64,000 bases of DNA from Heliocidaris tuberculata (GCA_025618425.1 CM046835.1:19871374-19935373); one strand, 5' to 3'. Positions 37,601 to 54,775 are shown, numbered from the stretch's first letter. The notes: generated from the sequence alone by a model not told the origin. Translations and numbers: made by a program.

Positions 37601-39945
37601 TTCGACCTATCCGTTGCACCCGATAGGTGGCGCACCATATTGCGAATACTGAGAATTTGACCAATTGCTCTGGATGGTTATTGATTGCTGACCTGAATGA
37701 TACCAATATACTCACTGCAAAAACAACCCTCCGGGCATTTTCTGATAATAACGAGCTTTCGATCTGCGACGGGAGACGCACGGTACGGGGGATTTGACAG
37801 ACCTTGGCCGTTCTCGCACCCAAGCTCCCGTCCTGTTCTGAAGCCATTTCGTTTCCGTTCACGCGACGGCTACGAGAGCTGGAATGATGATTCGTAACAC
37901 GTGCGTACAATGTGCCGGCCGGCCGCGCAGTTGTTTACATGCATCGCGCAGAAATTTACCGCTCTCCGTACTATTTTGGAGCGAACGCTATTTTGCCCGA
38001 TGACCGTCGTCAAATTCCGTGGTACGGAGAGATTTGGGATTTCGCGCATGCGCAGATCGATTTTTGTCTCGAGTTACCATGCTAGATTTCCCCCGTCGCA
38101 AATCGAAAGCTCACTAATGTTTCTTTGCACTGCAAAAATGTATCTCTCAGATATTGAATTACCAGTAATCTTGCTACAGACTAAGTATATGACATTCCAA
38201 CCTTAAAGAACCCTATGTTTATAAGATTCTTTTGTTCCTCTATTTGCAAATATAAATGATAGCGGTGAGCTGTTCATACCTGCAAAATTTCAAACTCTCC
38301 TCCCGTTGCAAAAAGTGTCCCATTTTGAATCTCGTTCTCAAAGTCTCCAAGCAACAAGAAACGTTGTATTGACCCATGAAGAATTGGACTTGTACGCAAG
38401 GTTCGAACCTAAGGGGGGAACAAAAAAGAAAAGCAATTACAGCATTGCCTTATGACTAATTAGTGGCTCTGATAAGAAAACTTGAAAGGTACATAGCCCT
38501 TAATGTCCTTACCTGCTTAATGTTAATTCCAATTTAATTCAGCCTGTAAAATATATATTAAATGAATGAATGAATGGCTCACATCACTGAGATATATTCT
38601 CTATTTTGTAATACAAACTGAATATTCTAACATGAATATATATTTCCTCTCAATTTTTTGCCTCTTTTCATTGATCTTTCTCATTAGGTTCCTAAATTTT
38701 TTCTTTATTATCAGAAGAAGCTTCTATTCCAAAAGTTCTTGTAGCAACCTTCCCTACACTCTTCCTAAACCTCCACAGCATATCCTCTATCCATCTAACT
38801 TTTCTTTACTTAAGGAATTCAATTTAACAACCATTTCCCTCTTTTCTCCCTATCTTTGTGATTTAAAAAAAATCAATTCATCCATCTGCCTATCTGTTTC
38901 TTTAATCTAATGTATGCATTCAATTGATCTCTATACCACAACATCCTCTCTTCATTATCTCATCTGCAGACACCATACCTGTTGTCCAGTGGTGTAGGTC
39001 TTCCCATCCCATTCAACAGTCTCAAACACAGCCCAGGGTCCTTGCTGTTTCTTGGGTAGATCAGGCCTCATGATGTTACCGACATAGTCTCTGAAGCAGA
39101 CCTGTTTATCATGGGTCTCATGACACTCATGCAGCCACTCTGTGAACTGTTTGTCAATCTTCACTCTCTGGGGCTGAAATGAGACAATGTTATTTCTACT
39201 GTTAGTTATATTTTTCCAAGCATAAACAATAATAATGATAACAATAGATGCATTTATACAGTTCAGCTACTATACAAAACTATGCATTTATATAGTACAG
39301 CTACTATACAAAATTATGCATTTATATAGTACAGTTACTATACAAATACACTCCACTGCACTTAATATTAAGTATCATATTATTACCCTAGTTTCAGCTG
39401 AGCTACAATGATGAGATGCTCAAGCACTCAAGGAAGTTCTTCCTACATGGTACTCATTTACCTCACCTAGGTCTAGAATGGCAAATGTAGATTAATATTT
39501 TGCCAAGAGATGTTAGTGATGTGACTGGGACTCAAACCCCATACCTTGTGATCCACTGTCCAGTGACGTACCCACTAAACCACAACATCTCTCTTCATTA
39601 AACTGATGTGCAGAGTTTTTATGTTCTCCTTTATTTTCTTCATACTCCTTGACCCTTTACCCATAAAATACCAGTTAGTGTTTTTTTTTTGAGGTTGATC
39701 TTAGCTGCAAAAAAAATTATTTCTTAGGTGACTGGTCCCATTTGAAACCTTGATTTTCTTACCTGACCCCCACAACTCTCTGAAAGACTGCATTCTTATC
39801 CCTGAGCTTCACGGCGTGGTCAATGAAGGTCAGTTTGTTGGTGCTGACCTCAAACTTGCTGTTGGCAAAGAGAGCGCCAGATATCCTATTGTAGCACTCG
39901 ACTGGAATGTTGACTCGTTTCTTTGGCACAGCACACCAGTCAAAG
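12869..39945 (-). CDS. SMCHD1: SMCHD1, 33 exons, N-terminal ATP-binding part missing
   Basis: Exons on the minus strand: 39945-39763, 39173(or 39165)-38979, 38408-38280, 36935-36829, 35966-35884, 35297-35187, 33776-33699, 33201-33082, 32585-32441, 32066-31894, 31077-30932, 30111-29974, 29378-29198, 28466-28253, 27064-26935, 26374-26135, 25542-25417, 24753-24671, 24491-24334, 23325-23139, 22406-22322, 21736-21605, 21253-21107, 20491-20371, 19892-19773, 19265-19180, 18916-18794, 18325-18135, 17085-16973, 16640-16570, 15867-15702, 14446-14288, 13011-12869. All have AG/GT borders and phases that join without a break, giving about 1,525 codons. The one ambiguity is the exon 1/2 junction: either the acceptor is 8 nt inside, or the exon 1 donor is 5 nt earlier. 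Order and motifs follow vertebrate SMCHD1 ([19 protein letters not shown] start; hinge; basic tail). Vertebrate SMCHD1 is a dimeric non-canonical SMC protein that silences chromatin, including the inactive X. The stop is TAA at 12871-12869. The GHKL ATP-binding exons should precede 39945 but are not between it and the N gap. Confidence 0.93.
13735..14026 (-). mobile_element. tRNA-derived SINE (copy 1)
   Basis: On the minus strand the element begins with a tRNA-like head at 14026 (GGTGTCGTAGTCTAGTGG, A-box-like). A perfect B-box (GGGTTCGAACCC) lies at 13976-13965. The body contains the phrase GGTGGAGAGTGGCAAATGCA (plus orientation), shared with copies at 15285-15590 and 39380-39592. The anticodon stem is poor and the body extends well past the tRNA part, so this is a SINE and not a tRNA gene. 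Confidence 0.7.
14101..14120. repeat. Poly-G tract
   Basis: About 17 consecutive G. Similar homopolymer G or C runs recur throughout the window. Confidence 0.9.
14753..14837. repeat. Inverted repeat around TTCCATTAC
   Basis: The left arm ACTGGGCGATTCCACGGTAA and the right-arm phrase TTACAGTGGAATTGCCCAACT are imperfect reverse complements about 45 bp apart, with inner arms GGAAGGACA and the TTCCTTCCATTA region. This may be a small foldback element in a SMCHD1 intron. Confidence 0.5.
15285..15590. mobile_element. SINE copy 2, split by a foldback MITE
   Basis: The SINE left part (about 15285-15363) and right part (about 15509-15590, with the GGTGGAGAGAGGTAAATGTA phrase) align with continuous sequence in SINE copies 1 and 3. 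The FB-1 element 15364-15508 sits between them, so the MITE inserted into the SINE. Confidence 0.6.
15364..15508. mobile_element. Foldback MITE, family FB-1 (copy 2)
   Basis: The arms are GGTTTCATAAAACTTGTTAT at the left and its reverse complement at the right, ending GAAACGGGGCCC. The loop has the family phrase GCCAATCAGATTCAAGGATT. Confidence 0.75.
17533..17650. mobile_element. Foldback MITE, family FB-1 (copy 3)
   Basis: It begins GGGCCCTTTATCATAAAACT and ends with the inverted arm AACAAGTTTTATAAAACGGG. The loop phrase is CAGATACAAGGATTTCAGTA, with part of the usual loop deleted. Confidence 0.7.
17790..17990. mobile_element. Long perfect-type foldback element with about 95-bp arms
   Basis: Two near-identical inverted arms share, on the left and on the reverse complement of the right, AATACATGGTTG, TTAGTGCGATC, AGGTTTTTAT and GTGGTGT. 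They meet at about 17887 around CGGCTACGCC. The right end is GAAACGGGGCCC, as in family FB-1, which suggests a relative with an enlarged CpG-rich interior. A fragment with the same TAACGCACGG phrase precedes it at about 17712-17745. Confidence 0.7.
18794..19892 (-). other. SMCHD1: SMCHD1 pre-hinge coiled coil (three exons)
   Basis: Exons 19892-19773, 19265-19180 and 18916-18794 encode a charged, heptad-like helix ([20 protein letters not shown], then [14 protein letters not shown]). It ends in the basic stretch [12 protein letters not shown] that leads into the hinge. This is the expected dimer-proximal coiled coil. Confidence 0.8.
23585..24060. repeat. (ATC/ACC)n trinucleotide array in a SMCHD1 intron
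   Basis: About 475 bp of ATC repeats with regularly interspersed CAC/ACC units. All long open frames across it (poly-Asp/Gly, poly-Met/Val) are repeat artefacts. It lies between the SMCHD1 exons ending at 24334 and starting at 23325. Confidence 0.95.
25785..26137. repeat. Degenerate tandem array around AGCAACCATACCTCCTCCCT
   Basis: Diverged units of about 20-25 bp (AGCAACCA..ACCTCCTCCCT and similar) continue up to and across the 5' splice site of the SMCHD1 exon 26374-26135. That splice site is itself part of the last unit (ACCATACCTCCTC on the plus strand). See findings. Confidence 0.65.
27938..28215. repeat. Direct duplication of about 130 bp
   Basis: Two adjacent copies (about 27938-28071 and 28073-28215) share TATTGGTGTCCTATTACTAA, TAAGGCCTTTCATTCA and CCAATCGTTCAATCAGGT with few differences. 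They lie in the intron just downstream of the SMCHD1 exon ending at 28253. Confidence 0.85.
30669..30873. mobile_element. Inverted-repeat element, CTTGTTCACATATG family (copy 1)
   Basis: The left end GCCTTGTTCACATATGCC and the right end GCATATGTGAGCAAGCC are reverse complements. The interior is about 170 bp and non-coding. A second copy lies at 34707-34898. Confidence 0.6.
31136..31812. repeat. CAT-repeat region with a tandem higher-order duplication
   Basis: (CAT)n tracts alternate with a unique block (TACATTGCAATTCTAATTAT...GACGTCCAAAATCAAATATT). The block is present at about 31422-31560 and again at about 31620-31765, with a related half-unit between. The whole block was duplicated together with its flanking CAT runs. 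Confidence 0.85.
33779..34384. repeat. Minisatellite, 16 copies of a 37-38-bp unit, touching a splice acceptor
   Basis: The unit is GGGGTGGAAATAACAATTGA + GAACAGTTTCAGATACA, with AACAAC and GGACAG variants. Sixteen copies run from 33779 to 34384 with low divergence. The array ends directly at the AG (33778-33777) of the SMCHD1 exon 33776-33699. The last unit therefore supplies the pyrimidine tract TTTCCACCCCCACAG on the gene's sense strand. Confidence 0.95.
34707..34898. mobile_element. Inverted-repeat element, CTTGTTCACATATG family (copy 2)
   Basis: The ends AGGCCTGTTCACATATGA and GCATATGTGAACAAGCTT are inverted repeats. It matches the element at 30669-30873 in its termini. Confidence 0.6.
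36228..36816. mobile_element. 589-bp foldback element flanked by TTAA
   Basis: The element begins AGGGAAATCCAACCTTAATA and ends TTACCAAGGTTGGATTGCCCT, inverted repeats that extend inward for about 200 bp or more. Both arms share GTGAAAGTTTGAA and GAAAGTTATG. It is flanked by TTAA at 36224-36227 and 36817-36820, as produced by piggyBac- or Kolobok-type transposition. The right TTAA occupies intron positions 9-12 of the SMCHD1 donor at 36828. Diverged relatives lie at about 53965-54430 and 59645-60245. Confidence 0.8.
37751..38113. other. CpG-rich block bounded by inverted repeats within a SMCHD1 intron
   Basis: GAGCTTTCGATCTGCGACGG at 37753-37772 is inverted at the right end (CCGTCGCAAATCGAAAGCTC, 38093-38112). 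The sequence between and to the left is far richer in CpG than anything around it and contains GCGCATGCGC. On the minus strand an ATG at about 37846 opens [15 protein letters not shown], followed by a possible donor AAG|GTCTGT. It could be a promoter/first exon or a CpG-rich transposable element. Confidence 0.45.
39240..39366. repeat. Tandem repeat, three copies of about 45 bp
   Basis: The unit ATGCATTTATA(C/T)AGT..CAGCTACTATACAAAA is repeated three times next to SINE copy 3. Confidence 0.7.
39380..39592 (-). mobile_element. tRNA-derived SINE (copy 3)
   Basis: The minus-strand head starts near 39592, with B-box-like GGGGTTTGAGTCCC at 39539-39526. The body carries the family phrase AATGGCAAATGTAGATTAAT. 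It lies between two SMCHD1 exons. Confidence 0.6.
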
Positions 39946-40434
39946 CTGAAGTGGAAAGGGAAATGATTCGTTTTAGAGGAACATGGCCTAATCAGATGTA
40001 AACTATTTGAAATTTAGATTTTTATTTTTTCTTTCTAGTCTATTTACTTACTGATTTATGTCATTGTTCATTTATCACTCATTCAATTCTGACAGGCCAT
40101 CATTCATCAAATTATTTTAATTATTTATTTCCCCTTATTCTATCACTCATTGCTTGATACATTGAATTATCAACTACTAGTACTTCACCTGGATCAACCA
40201 AATTTAAAATAAGGGCCTTGCAACGGGCGTTCTGCAATCATTCCATGCAATGCCGTATCAATGAGACACTGCAAATGGAGCATGTCCAAAGAAAATATTA
40301 TATGGAAGTGCACCTACATATTTACCAACTCTACTTACTGTATGTTACACACTAAGAAAGAATCTAGAATATATCTCCCTATCCCAGTAACAACAAAGGA
40401 AAGGAATACCCATAATTGCTCAATTTTGACTTCT

Positions 40435-40934
40435 NNNNNNNNNNNNNNNNNNNNNNNNNNNNNNNNNNNNNNNNNNNNNNNNNNNNNNNNNNNNNNNNNN
40501 NNNNNNNNNNNNNNNNNNNNNNNNNNNNNNNNNNNNNNNNNNNNNNNNNNNNNNNNNNNNNNNNNNNNNNNNNNNNNNNNNNNNNNNNNNNNNNNNNNNN
40601 NNNNNNNNNNNNNNNNNNNNNNNNNNNNNNNNNNNNNNNNNNNNNNNNNNNNNNNNNNNNNNNNNNNNNNNNNNNNNNNNNNNNNNNNNNNNNNNNNNNN
40701 NNNNNNNNNNNNNNNNNNNNNNNNNNNNNNNNNNNNNNNNNNNNNNNNNNNNNNNNNNNNNNNNNNNNNNNNNNNNNNNNNNNNNNNNNNNNNNNNNNNN
40801 NNNNNNNNNNNNNNNNNNNNNNNNNNNNNNNNNNNNNNNNNNNNNNNNNNNNNNNNNNNNNNNNNNNNNNNNNNNNNNNNNNNNNNNNNNNNNNNNNNNN
40901 NNNNNNNNNNNNNNNNNNNNNNNNNNNNNNNNNN
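40435..40934. other. Assembly gap, exactly 500 N
   Basis: Five hundred consecutive N, a typical placeholder size. The gene on the left (SMCHD1, minus) and the gene on the right (CE-B, plus) are both cut off at their 5' ends here. The true missing sequence must therefore be much larger than 500 bp, or the join is wrong. Confidence 0.98.
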
Positions 40935-41060
40935 AAGTATGATATGTCAGTTAATACGTATGGCTTTCCTAGGGGTAAAATATAGAAGATAGAATAGGTC
41001 TATACTTCCTCATTAATAGTTCATGTCCAATCACGTTTATTCGTATCATTTCTACTACAG

Positions 41061-41260
41061 GACGAGGGATCGATGTTTATGTTGCCGGTGCTAATGGGTG
41101 GGGAGGGAGTCAAACCACCTCCTATGAACAGAACAACCTTCCGCCATTTCCTTGGACTTAACCTAAGGACACCGGACTCTCTCACTCTGGACTTTGCTGA
41201 ACACGTGTATGCTACATCAGAACAGGTACATTTTTGGGGGGAGGGGCGGGGAGGATAAAA

Positions 41261-41299
<39 letters not shown>

Positions 41300-42465
41300 A
41301 CCATTTATGATTATTATCCGGTTGTAAAACTAACCAGGGACAGGAGCCCAACATACATATATTCCTAGCTTGTCCTCTCCTCCTCCTCCTCCTCCCTTTC
41401 TCTTAAAATTCTGGTGCCGCCATCTCACACCCAGAACAACAAACCTGGGAAGTAATAGCACTATATCAGTTATTTAGACATCCAGGTAGTTATCCCAAGA
41501 GGTATTCATATTAATTGGGAAATAACTGTCAGTGATATAGCTGTTCGGGGTAACGCTCTTCATATCGTGTATCGTGACACAGCGAAATGTTCTTGGTTAC
41601 GTAATTATGCACAGAGTGTGCCCGTATGAGGGGCGCGTGTGCCGAGGTACGAGGGGCGCGTGTGCCGAGGGGGCTCGACCCTCCCTCTTTATGCCCCTGC
41701 CCTCTCTCCTGCCCATGACACAGTCACATTCTCTTGAGATTTCTTTTGGTCGTTGTTGTATATTTGTTTGTTTTGTGTTGTTTGTTACCTCCTTCCCAAC
41801 AGGCTACCACATGCAACGTTTTTTTTTCTTTCTTTTTTTCTGTTTCTTGGCGTCTTAATTTTAGCTTGATGATCCTGACGCAGATTACATTTCCTCGGCC
41901 ATCAAACTCCTCGGTGATAAGTCGTTCCTTTGTCCGACTTTCGGCATATCGGAGGAGCTTTCGCGGGCTGGCAGAAACGTTTATACATATCTCATGACTC
42001 ACAACCCCGCTATCTCGGTGTGGGGTAGCCAGTACGACTGGCTAGGTGCCGCCCATACAGAGGACATCCCCTATGTCTTTGGCTCGCCTTTCCTACGAGA
42101 GCCAGAGGACCCATCAGAGATGTCTGGTAAATTCGGTGATGAGCAGGAAGTGCAGATGTCCCTTCAGATCATGAAATACTGGTCCAACTTTGCCAAGACC
42201 GGGTGAGGTTACGAGCAAATTTGCTTATGAATCGCTCTTATACTACATCGCTTACTATCTCTCACTATCTCTCTATCTAACCTATGTTTTGAAAGTATTG
42301 AACATTATGATTGTGATACTTGTAGAAAGCATGTCCTGAAAACGATGCTCCAAGATACTTACACTGTCTGTAAACCCCTACATTTTTTTCCAGAGTGATT
42401 TCGCTACAAGCCTAGTCGCTTTTACAACTACTGCATTTCCATGAACTGATGAAGGGGTTTCTCCG

Positions 42466-42508
<43 letters not shown>

Positions 42509-43647
42509 CGCACACACAAAAATATATTTCCAGAAAGTAAAACATCTTGCTCCTAATTGATTATTGCTTCTGTTCTTTTCTATTCACCTTTTCAGAGATC
42601 CAAATTTATCTACTGATCGGGAAGAAACCGCTGCTTCCAAGTACCCTATCTGGTCAAAGTTCACCCAGTCGGCCCCCGGTTACAAGGAACTCTCTCCAAC
42701 TTTTGATAACCGCGTAGGAAAGGCCAGTGCAAAGGAATGTTATTTTCTGACAAACTTGGCCCCAACCCTCATAAAAAATGCAGGTTCGAAACTTTTGTTC
42801 ACTCGTATAGCTCAACCGATGAATATTTAGAATTCGGGTCGAAGTGTAACAAGCTTAGCAAGAGATGGAAGTAAAAGAGAGGGATGGAGATGCGGAAAGA
42901 AGAGAAGGAGAATGAAATTGATGAAATTGGAGAAGAAAGACAAGAGGGAAAACATGAGGAGAGTGTTGATAAAGGAAATGAAGTTAAAACGAAAATTTTA
43001 AAGAGTGTATTCATTTGATTATTGTCATATTTGTTATTTGTCATTTTTCCGAAGGTTCACTAGGTCAAAACTGTCGACAGTAACTTACTGTCGACAGTTC
43101 GTTATTCCGAAGGTTCGTAATTCCGTAAAAGAAATAGGGTTCGTAATTCTGAAAATGAAATAGGGTCCATAATTCTACAGGTTCATAATTCCGAAAATGA
43201 ATTCCGAAAATGAAATACAGCAAACGAAATAGAACCCCGTTTCGTTTTCGAAAATATGAACCCCATGGTATGGGAAATTCGTGTTTCGGAATTATTAACT
43301 TTCGGAATAATGAAGCTTCAGAAAAACCAGTGCCCGGTCTTATTACACACAAAAACGCCAGGTTAAAAATGTTCCTTGTAAATAATTTCCCGTGTACAAT
43401 CGCATTAGTTCATTAGGAATTTGGTGATTTGATTAAAGAAATAACCAGGCAACGGGGGATTTGTGTTGACTACCGGTCATAGTTTAACACTTGTAGTGTT
43501 AAAATTTTACAAGGAGTTTTTCCAGTGTAACTTGTGTTTTCAATGTTTACAGATGAAAGGACCTACCTGGAATCTCTGTTGGAAGAGAAGGTCAAGGATG
43601 ATAGCCAGGCTTCATGTGTCGACCCTCTGTCTTGTCCTGGTCAGTGA
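41061..43647 (+). CDS. Carboxylesterase/cholinesterase-like gene CE-B, last four exons
   Basis: Exons 41061-41225, 41865-42202, 42596-42783 and 43553-43647 (TGA at 43645-43647). The first three have exactly the lengths and phases of exons 7-9 of CE-C (165, 338, 188 nt); the last is 95 nt against 92. The first exon begins DEGS, with the Glu of the catalytic triad. The second contains WLGAAHTEDIPYVFGSPF with the catalytic His and the conserved block SLQIMKYWSNFAKTG. The protein ends CVDPLSCPGQ. Exons 1-6, with signal peptide, oxyanion hole and nucleophile Ser, are not present between the N gap and 41061. The copy is therefore truncated in this assembly, by the gap and not by visible mutation. 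Confidence 0.92.
41263..41296. repeat. Poly-A tract
   Basis: About 30 A in the CE-B intron, with no clear attached element. Confidence 0.8.
42470..42519. repeat. (CA)n microsatellite
   Basis: Nearly perfect CA repeat with a few CG interruptions in a CE-B intron. Confidence 0.9.
43055..43335. mobile_element. Inverted-repeat element built from ATTCCGAA modules
   Basis: The left part repeats GTTCGTAATTCCGAAAATGA-type modules of about 25 bp. The right part carries the inverted form (TTTCGGAATTATTAACTTTC). A perfect palindrome ACTGTCGACAGT occurs twice at 43069-43100. No coding sequence. It lies in the last CE-B intron. Confidence 0.5.
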
Positions 43648-43722
43648 GAAGACTGCATCGCATCTTCCTCGTCGTCGTCGTCATTATCATCGTTGTCATC
43701 TAATGTGAACCAAATTCTTGAG

Positions 43723-43728
43723 AATAAA
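43723..43728 (+). promoter_or_regulatory. Possible CE-B polyadenylation signal
   Basis: AATAAA 76 nt after the CE-B stop codon; a second one follows at about 43741. Confidence 0.5.
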
Positions 43729-43729
43729 C

Positions 43730-45261
43730 CAAAGGGTGCAAATAAACAACGAAAACTTTATTTCATCTCTACCACCAACAGTGATATCAATCGGCAATGA
43801 TATAATACACAGTAATGAGTTACAGAAAAATGAATATCATCGATTTATGTAAACAATATGCAGCTGTGTAACTGTGTCATTATTTGTTCATTTTTAAAAG
43901 GCGTTGTGCGATGTTCAGATTTTAGAGACAAAATATGTTGTTTTCTTAATTTTACATTGTTATAGACTGAAATTAAAATCAGATTTCTATCTTCTTCTTT
44001 TTTTTCTTTGTTGTTGTTGTGTTGTCAGTTTTATGAATACTTCTAAACTTACGGCACTGAATATTATTGTGATTTGTTTATGCCGGTTGCATCAGTGTAT
44101 AAGAATGCTACAGAAATCAAGGAAATTGAATTGACAGTACCGTCATGACTGTGTGGGAATAGTTAGTTGGTTGGGAAGAGAACAATGGAGAAATCATGGA
44201 TGGGGAGGGCTATAGATAGGGCGAAAGAAAGAGGGTGAGGGAGAGAGAGTGAGAGAGAGGGGGGGGGGGAGAGGTGGATGGCGGAGAGTGAGAGGAGCAG
44301 AGAGAGATGACTGACTAGAGGGGGAAGAGAGACAGAAAAGATCTAAGAGGTGGGCATGCGTGAGTGTGTGGGTGTGCGTGAGTGGGTGTGTGTGTGTGTG
44401 TGTGTGTGTCTGTGTGGGTGTGTGTCTGTGTGTAATTACCGTTAAGACTTTTAAGTCCGTTTGCATGATTTACTTGTATACCTTGCGATCAGTGTATAAT
44501 AAATTTGTTCAATGCATGATATATTTTGTATGTGATTATGTGAAAAGGGAAAGAAATAAAAATGGAAAGAAACAAACAAAAAAGTAATTGAGGTCTTTTA
44601 TATACAGACGTGTATCAATCAGATTAAAAACGACCGTCTGGGGACCGACTTGAACTTCCGGGAGACGTGACTCAGTTTCTAACCGGGTTCGTCAGAGAAA
44701 GGAGAAAAGAAAGAAATGGAGAGAGGGGGGGGGGGGGGGGTAAAAAACATGCAACCCTGGTTTGACAATGATCTTTGGACGGAAGAATCTAAAATAGAAA
44801 TAGACCTTTGCTCAGACCTGTTTGCCTAGACATAAAAGTCGCATGTGAATTTGCAAGTGCTAGAGATACGTGTTTTCATTTTGTGTTATAGTTGTGATTT
44901 AACAGATAAAGATTATTTATTGCTCCATATTTCAAAAACACAGAAAATTGGCCTCCACTGGTATAACAAAAACAATGTACATAAGAGATACCATCAATAT
45001 AACAATTTGAATATATAAAATATGTCATGTAAACATACTATATTCAAATACAGATAGCGAGAGAAATAAAGAGGGAAATTGGAAGACGGAGAAAAGTAAT
45101 AATCAGACTATTAGAAATAAAAATATACAATGTAACTAGAAATTGAACTAACCACGCGGGGTGGGAAAGAAAACTGACCTTTGCTCAGACCTGTTTGCTA
45201 GACATGGTAAAGGTCACACTGCCCAAGAAACTGTGCGCTGCAGCACTGATATCAATACAAA
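43730..45261. other. Intergenic region between CE-B and CE-C
   Basis: It contains a GA-rich tract (about 44220-44340), a GT microsatellite (about 44357-44430) and a poly-G run (44727-44740). A 31-bp phrase (GACCTTTGCTCAGACCTGTT + TGC(C)TAGACAT) occurs at about 44803-44833 and again at 45176-45206, about 55 nt before the CE-C start codon. That is probably a duplicated piece of the CE-C 5' flank. No gene is seen. Confidence 0.55.
44357..44430. repeat. (GT)n microsatellite
   Basis: GT repeat with GA and CT interruptions. Confidence 0.9.
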
Positions 45262-53381
<8,120 letters not shown>

Positions 53382-53584
53382 GAAGAGCGCATCGTAGAAG
53401 CAAGGAGTTATCACAGAACTCCTTGGTAGAAGGGTATGGACAACACTTGCGTCATTTGTAACAGGTGTTACGGTACATAAAATTATCACAAAATATTACA
53501 GAGAAATCGATCGCGTTTCTTGAATATAGATATATGACCAAATTCGTGCTCGACTGCACCTACAGGCTTGTGAGGTAGAAGTGG

Positions 53585-53590
53585 AATAAA
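53585..53590 (+). promoter_or_regulatory. Possible CE-C polyadenylation signal
   Basis: AATAAA about 200 nt after the stop codon. Confidence 0.5.
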
Positions 53591-53740
53591 TACTCAGGAA
53601 ACAGTATCATATTGTTCACAAGAATTTATCGGCATGAGAAAGAGTGATTTTCAGAAATGAAAGACAGTCATACAGAGTACTGTAACAGATTAATTTAAAA
53701 ACCATTGCATTGATAGGCACTGAGTTTGACTCCGTTAAGC

Positions 53741-53779
53741 ACACACACATACGCACACATCCACACACACACACACACA

Positions 53780-53852
<73 letters not shown>
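53741..53852. repeat. (CA)n followed by (TA)n
   Basis: About 70 bp of CA/CG repeats pass directly into about 40 bp of TA repeats. Confidence 0.95.
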
Positions 53853-53854
<2 letters not shown>

Positions 53855-53964
53855 TTTTTTTTATTTTTTTTTAAATATAATTAATTGCAACCCAGTTTAG
53901 CAAATCAGAATCCACCTTTTTAGGTCTTATAACTCACATAGCCGTCAATCTTCCTGTCTAGCTG

Positions 53965-54430
53965 CTTTTAATTGAAGGAAAGCAGGAAAATAAAAAAAAG
54001 GGTATATTGGTGAAAGTTTTAACTTGAACAAAATCGGATACACATTCATATTTGTGAATCGGTGATCGGTCAATTCTCCTATTTCTTCTAACGAATGACT
54101 AACATATGACTAAGTTGGATCTCTTAATTTTTTTTTTATAGAACCTGTTACATCATGATAATGATCTTAGTACAGCCTCGAGGGAAATGATGCTATGAAG
54201 AAAACTTGAAATCCTTGATATCCGAACAGGAGAGTTTTCCCCAGATACCTCATAGTCAAATGACCCATTCGCAAATTTGAGATTCACTTACATGTGGTTA
54301 TTTCCACATTCGAACATTCATGCCTTTCTTGTCAATTTTCGATTTTGTTCAAATTTTCACCAAAGTGTTTCTCTGATTTTTCTGTTCGCACACACTTCAA
54401 CGTGTCAGAAAGGTTGGATTACCCGAATAT
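53965..54430. mobile_element. Diverged relative of the TTAA foldback element
   Basis: It shares TTGGTGAAAGTTT, GAACAAAATCGGA and the right-arm phrase GTCAGAAAGGTTGGATTACCC with the element at 36228-36816. Both arms are present but the ends are eroded. Confidence 0.55.
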
Positions 54431-54726
54431 TCATAACTCATGGAGCGACGGGTCCATGAATGTAACAAATGTCAAAGTTCTTATTATAGTCCACCTTTTT
54501 ACCAAAAACATGACAGAATGAATTGCTAAAAGAGGTACAATACGTTTAAGAGATTACGCAAAATATACAGAATGATCAACATGCATATTCATTGCACATA
54601 ACTGGAATTAAGAGTACAGGTTGATAAGACAGCTGCAAAGAATATAGACCCCATATTAAAAGAAAATTTATTTGAAAGAAATACATTCTGATCAATATAT
54701 TGTCTGAAAGAAGCTCAAAATTGGCA

Positions 54727-54773
<47 letters not shown>
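54727..54773. repeat. (TA)n microsatellite
   Basis: Perfect TA run of about 46 bp. Confidence 0.95.

Positions 54774-54775
<2 letters not shown>

Larger units (their letters stand above)
38280..39945 (-). other. SMCHD1: SMCHD1 transducer-region exons (window exons 1-3)
   Basis: Exon 1 encodes [10 protein letters not shown]...[13 protein letters not shown], then [16 protein letters not shown]. Exon 2 encodes [33 protein letters not shown] and EWDGKTY. Exon 3 encodes [17 protein letters not shown] and the ATGGEFEI motif. From memory of the vertebrate protein these correspond to the part just after the GHKL ATP-binding domain, inside the extended ATPase module. Vertebrate SMCHD1 has roughly 500 residues before this point; none of them is found in the window. 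Confidence 0.85.

Noticed and set aside
37572..37910. A 112-codon minus-strand frame as an independent gene
   Set aside because: Its beginning may be a first exon (see findings), but the rest has no recognisable domain and reads through a probable donor and a low-information intron.
40261..40992. Frames running through the N gap
   Set aside because: They are translations of N and carry no information.
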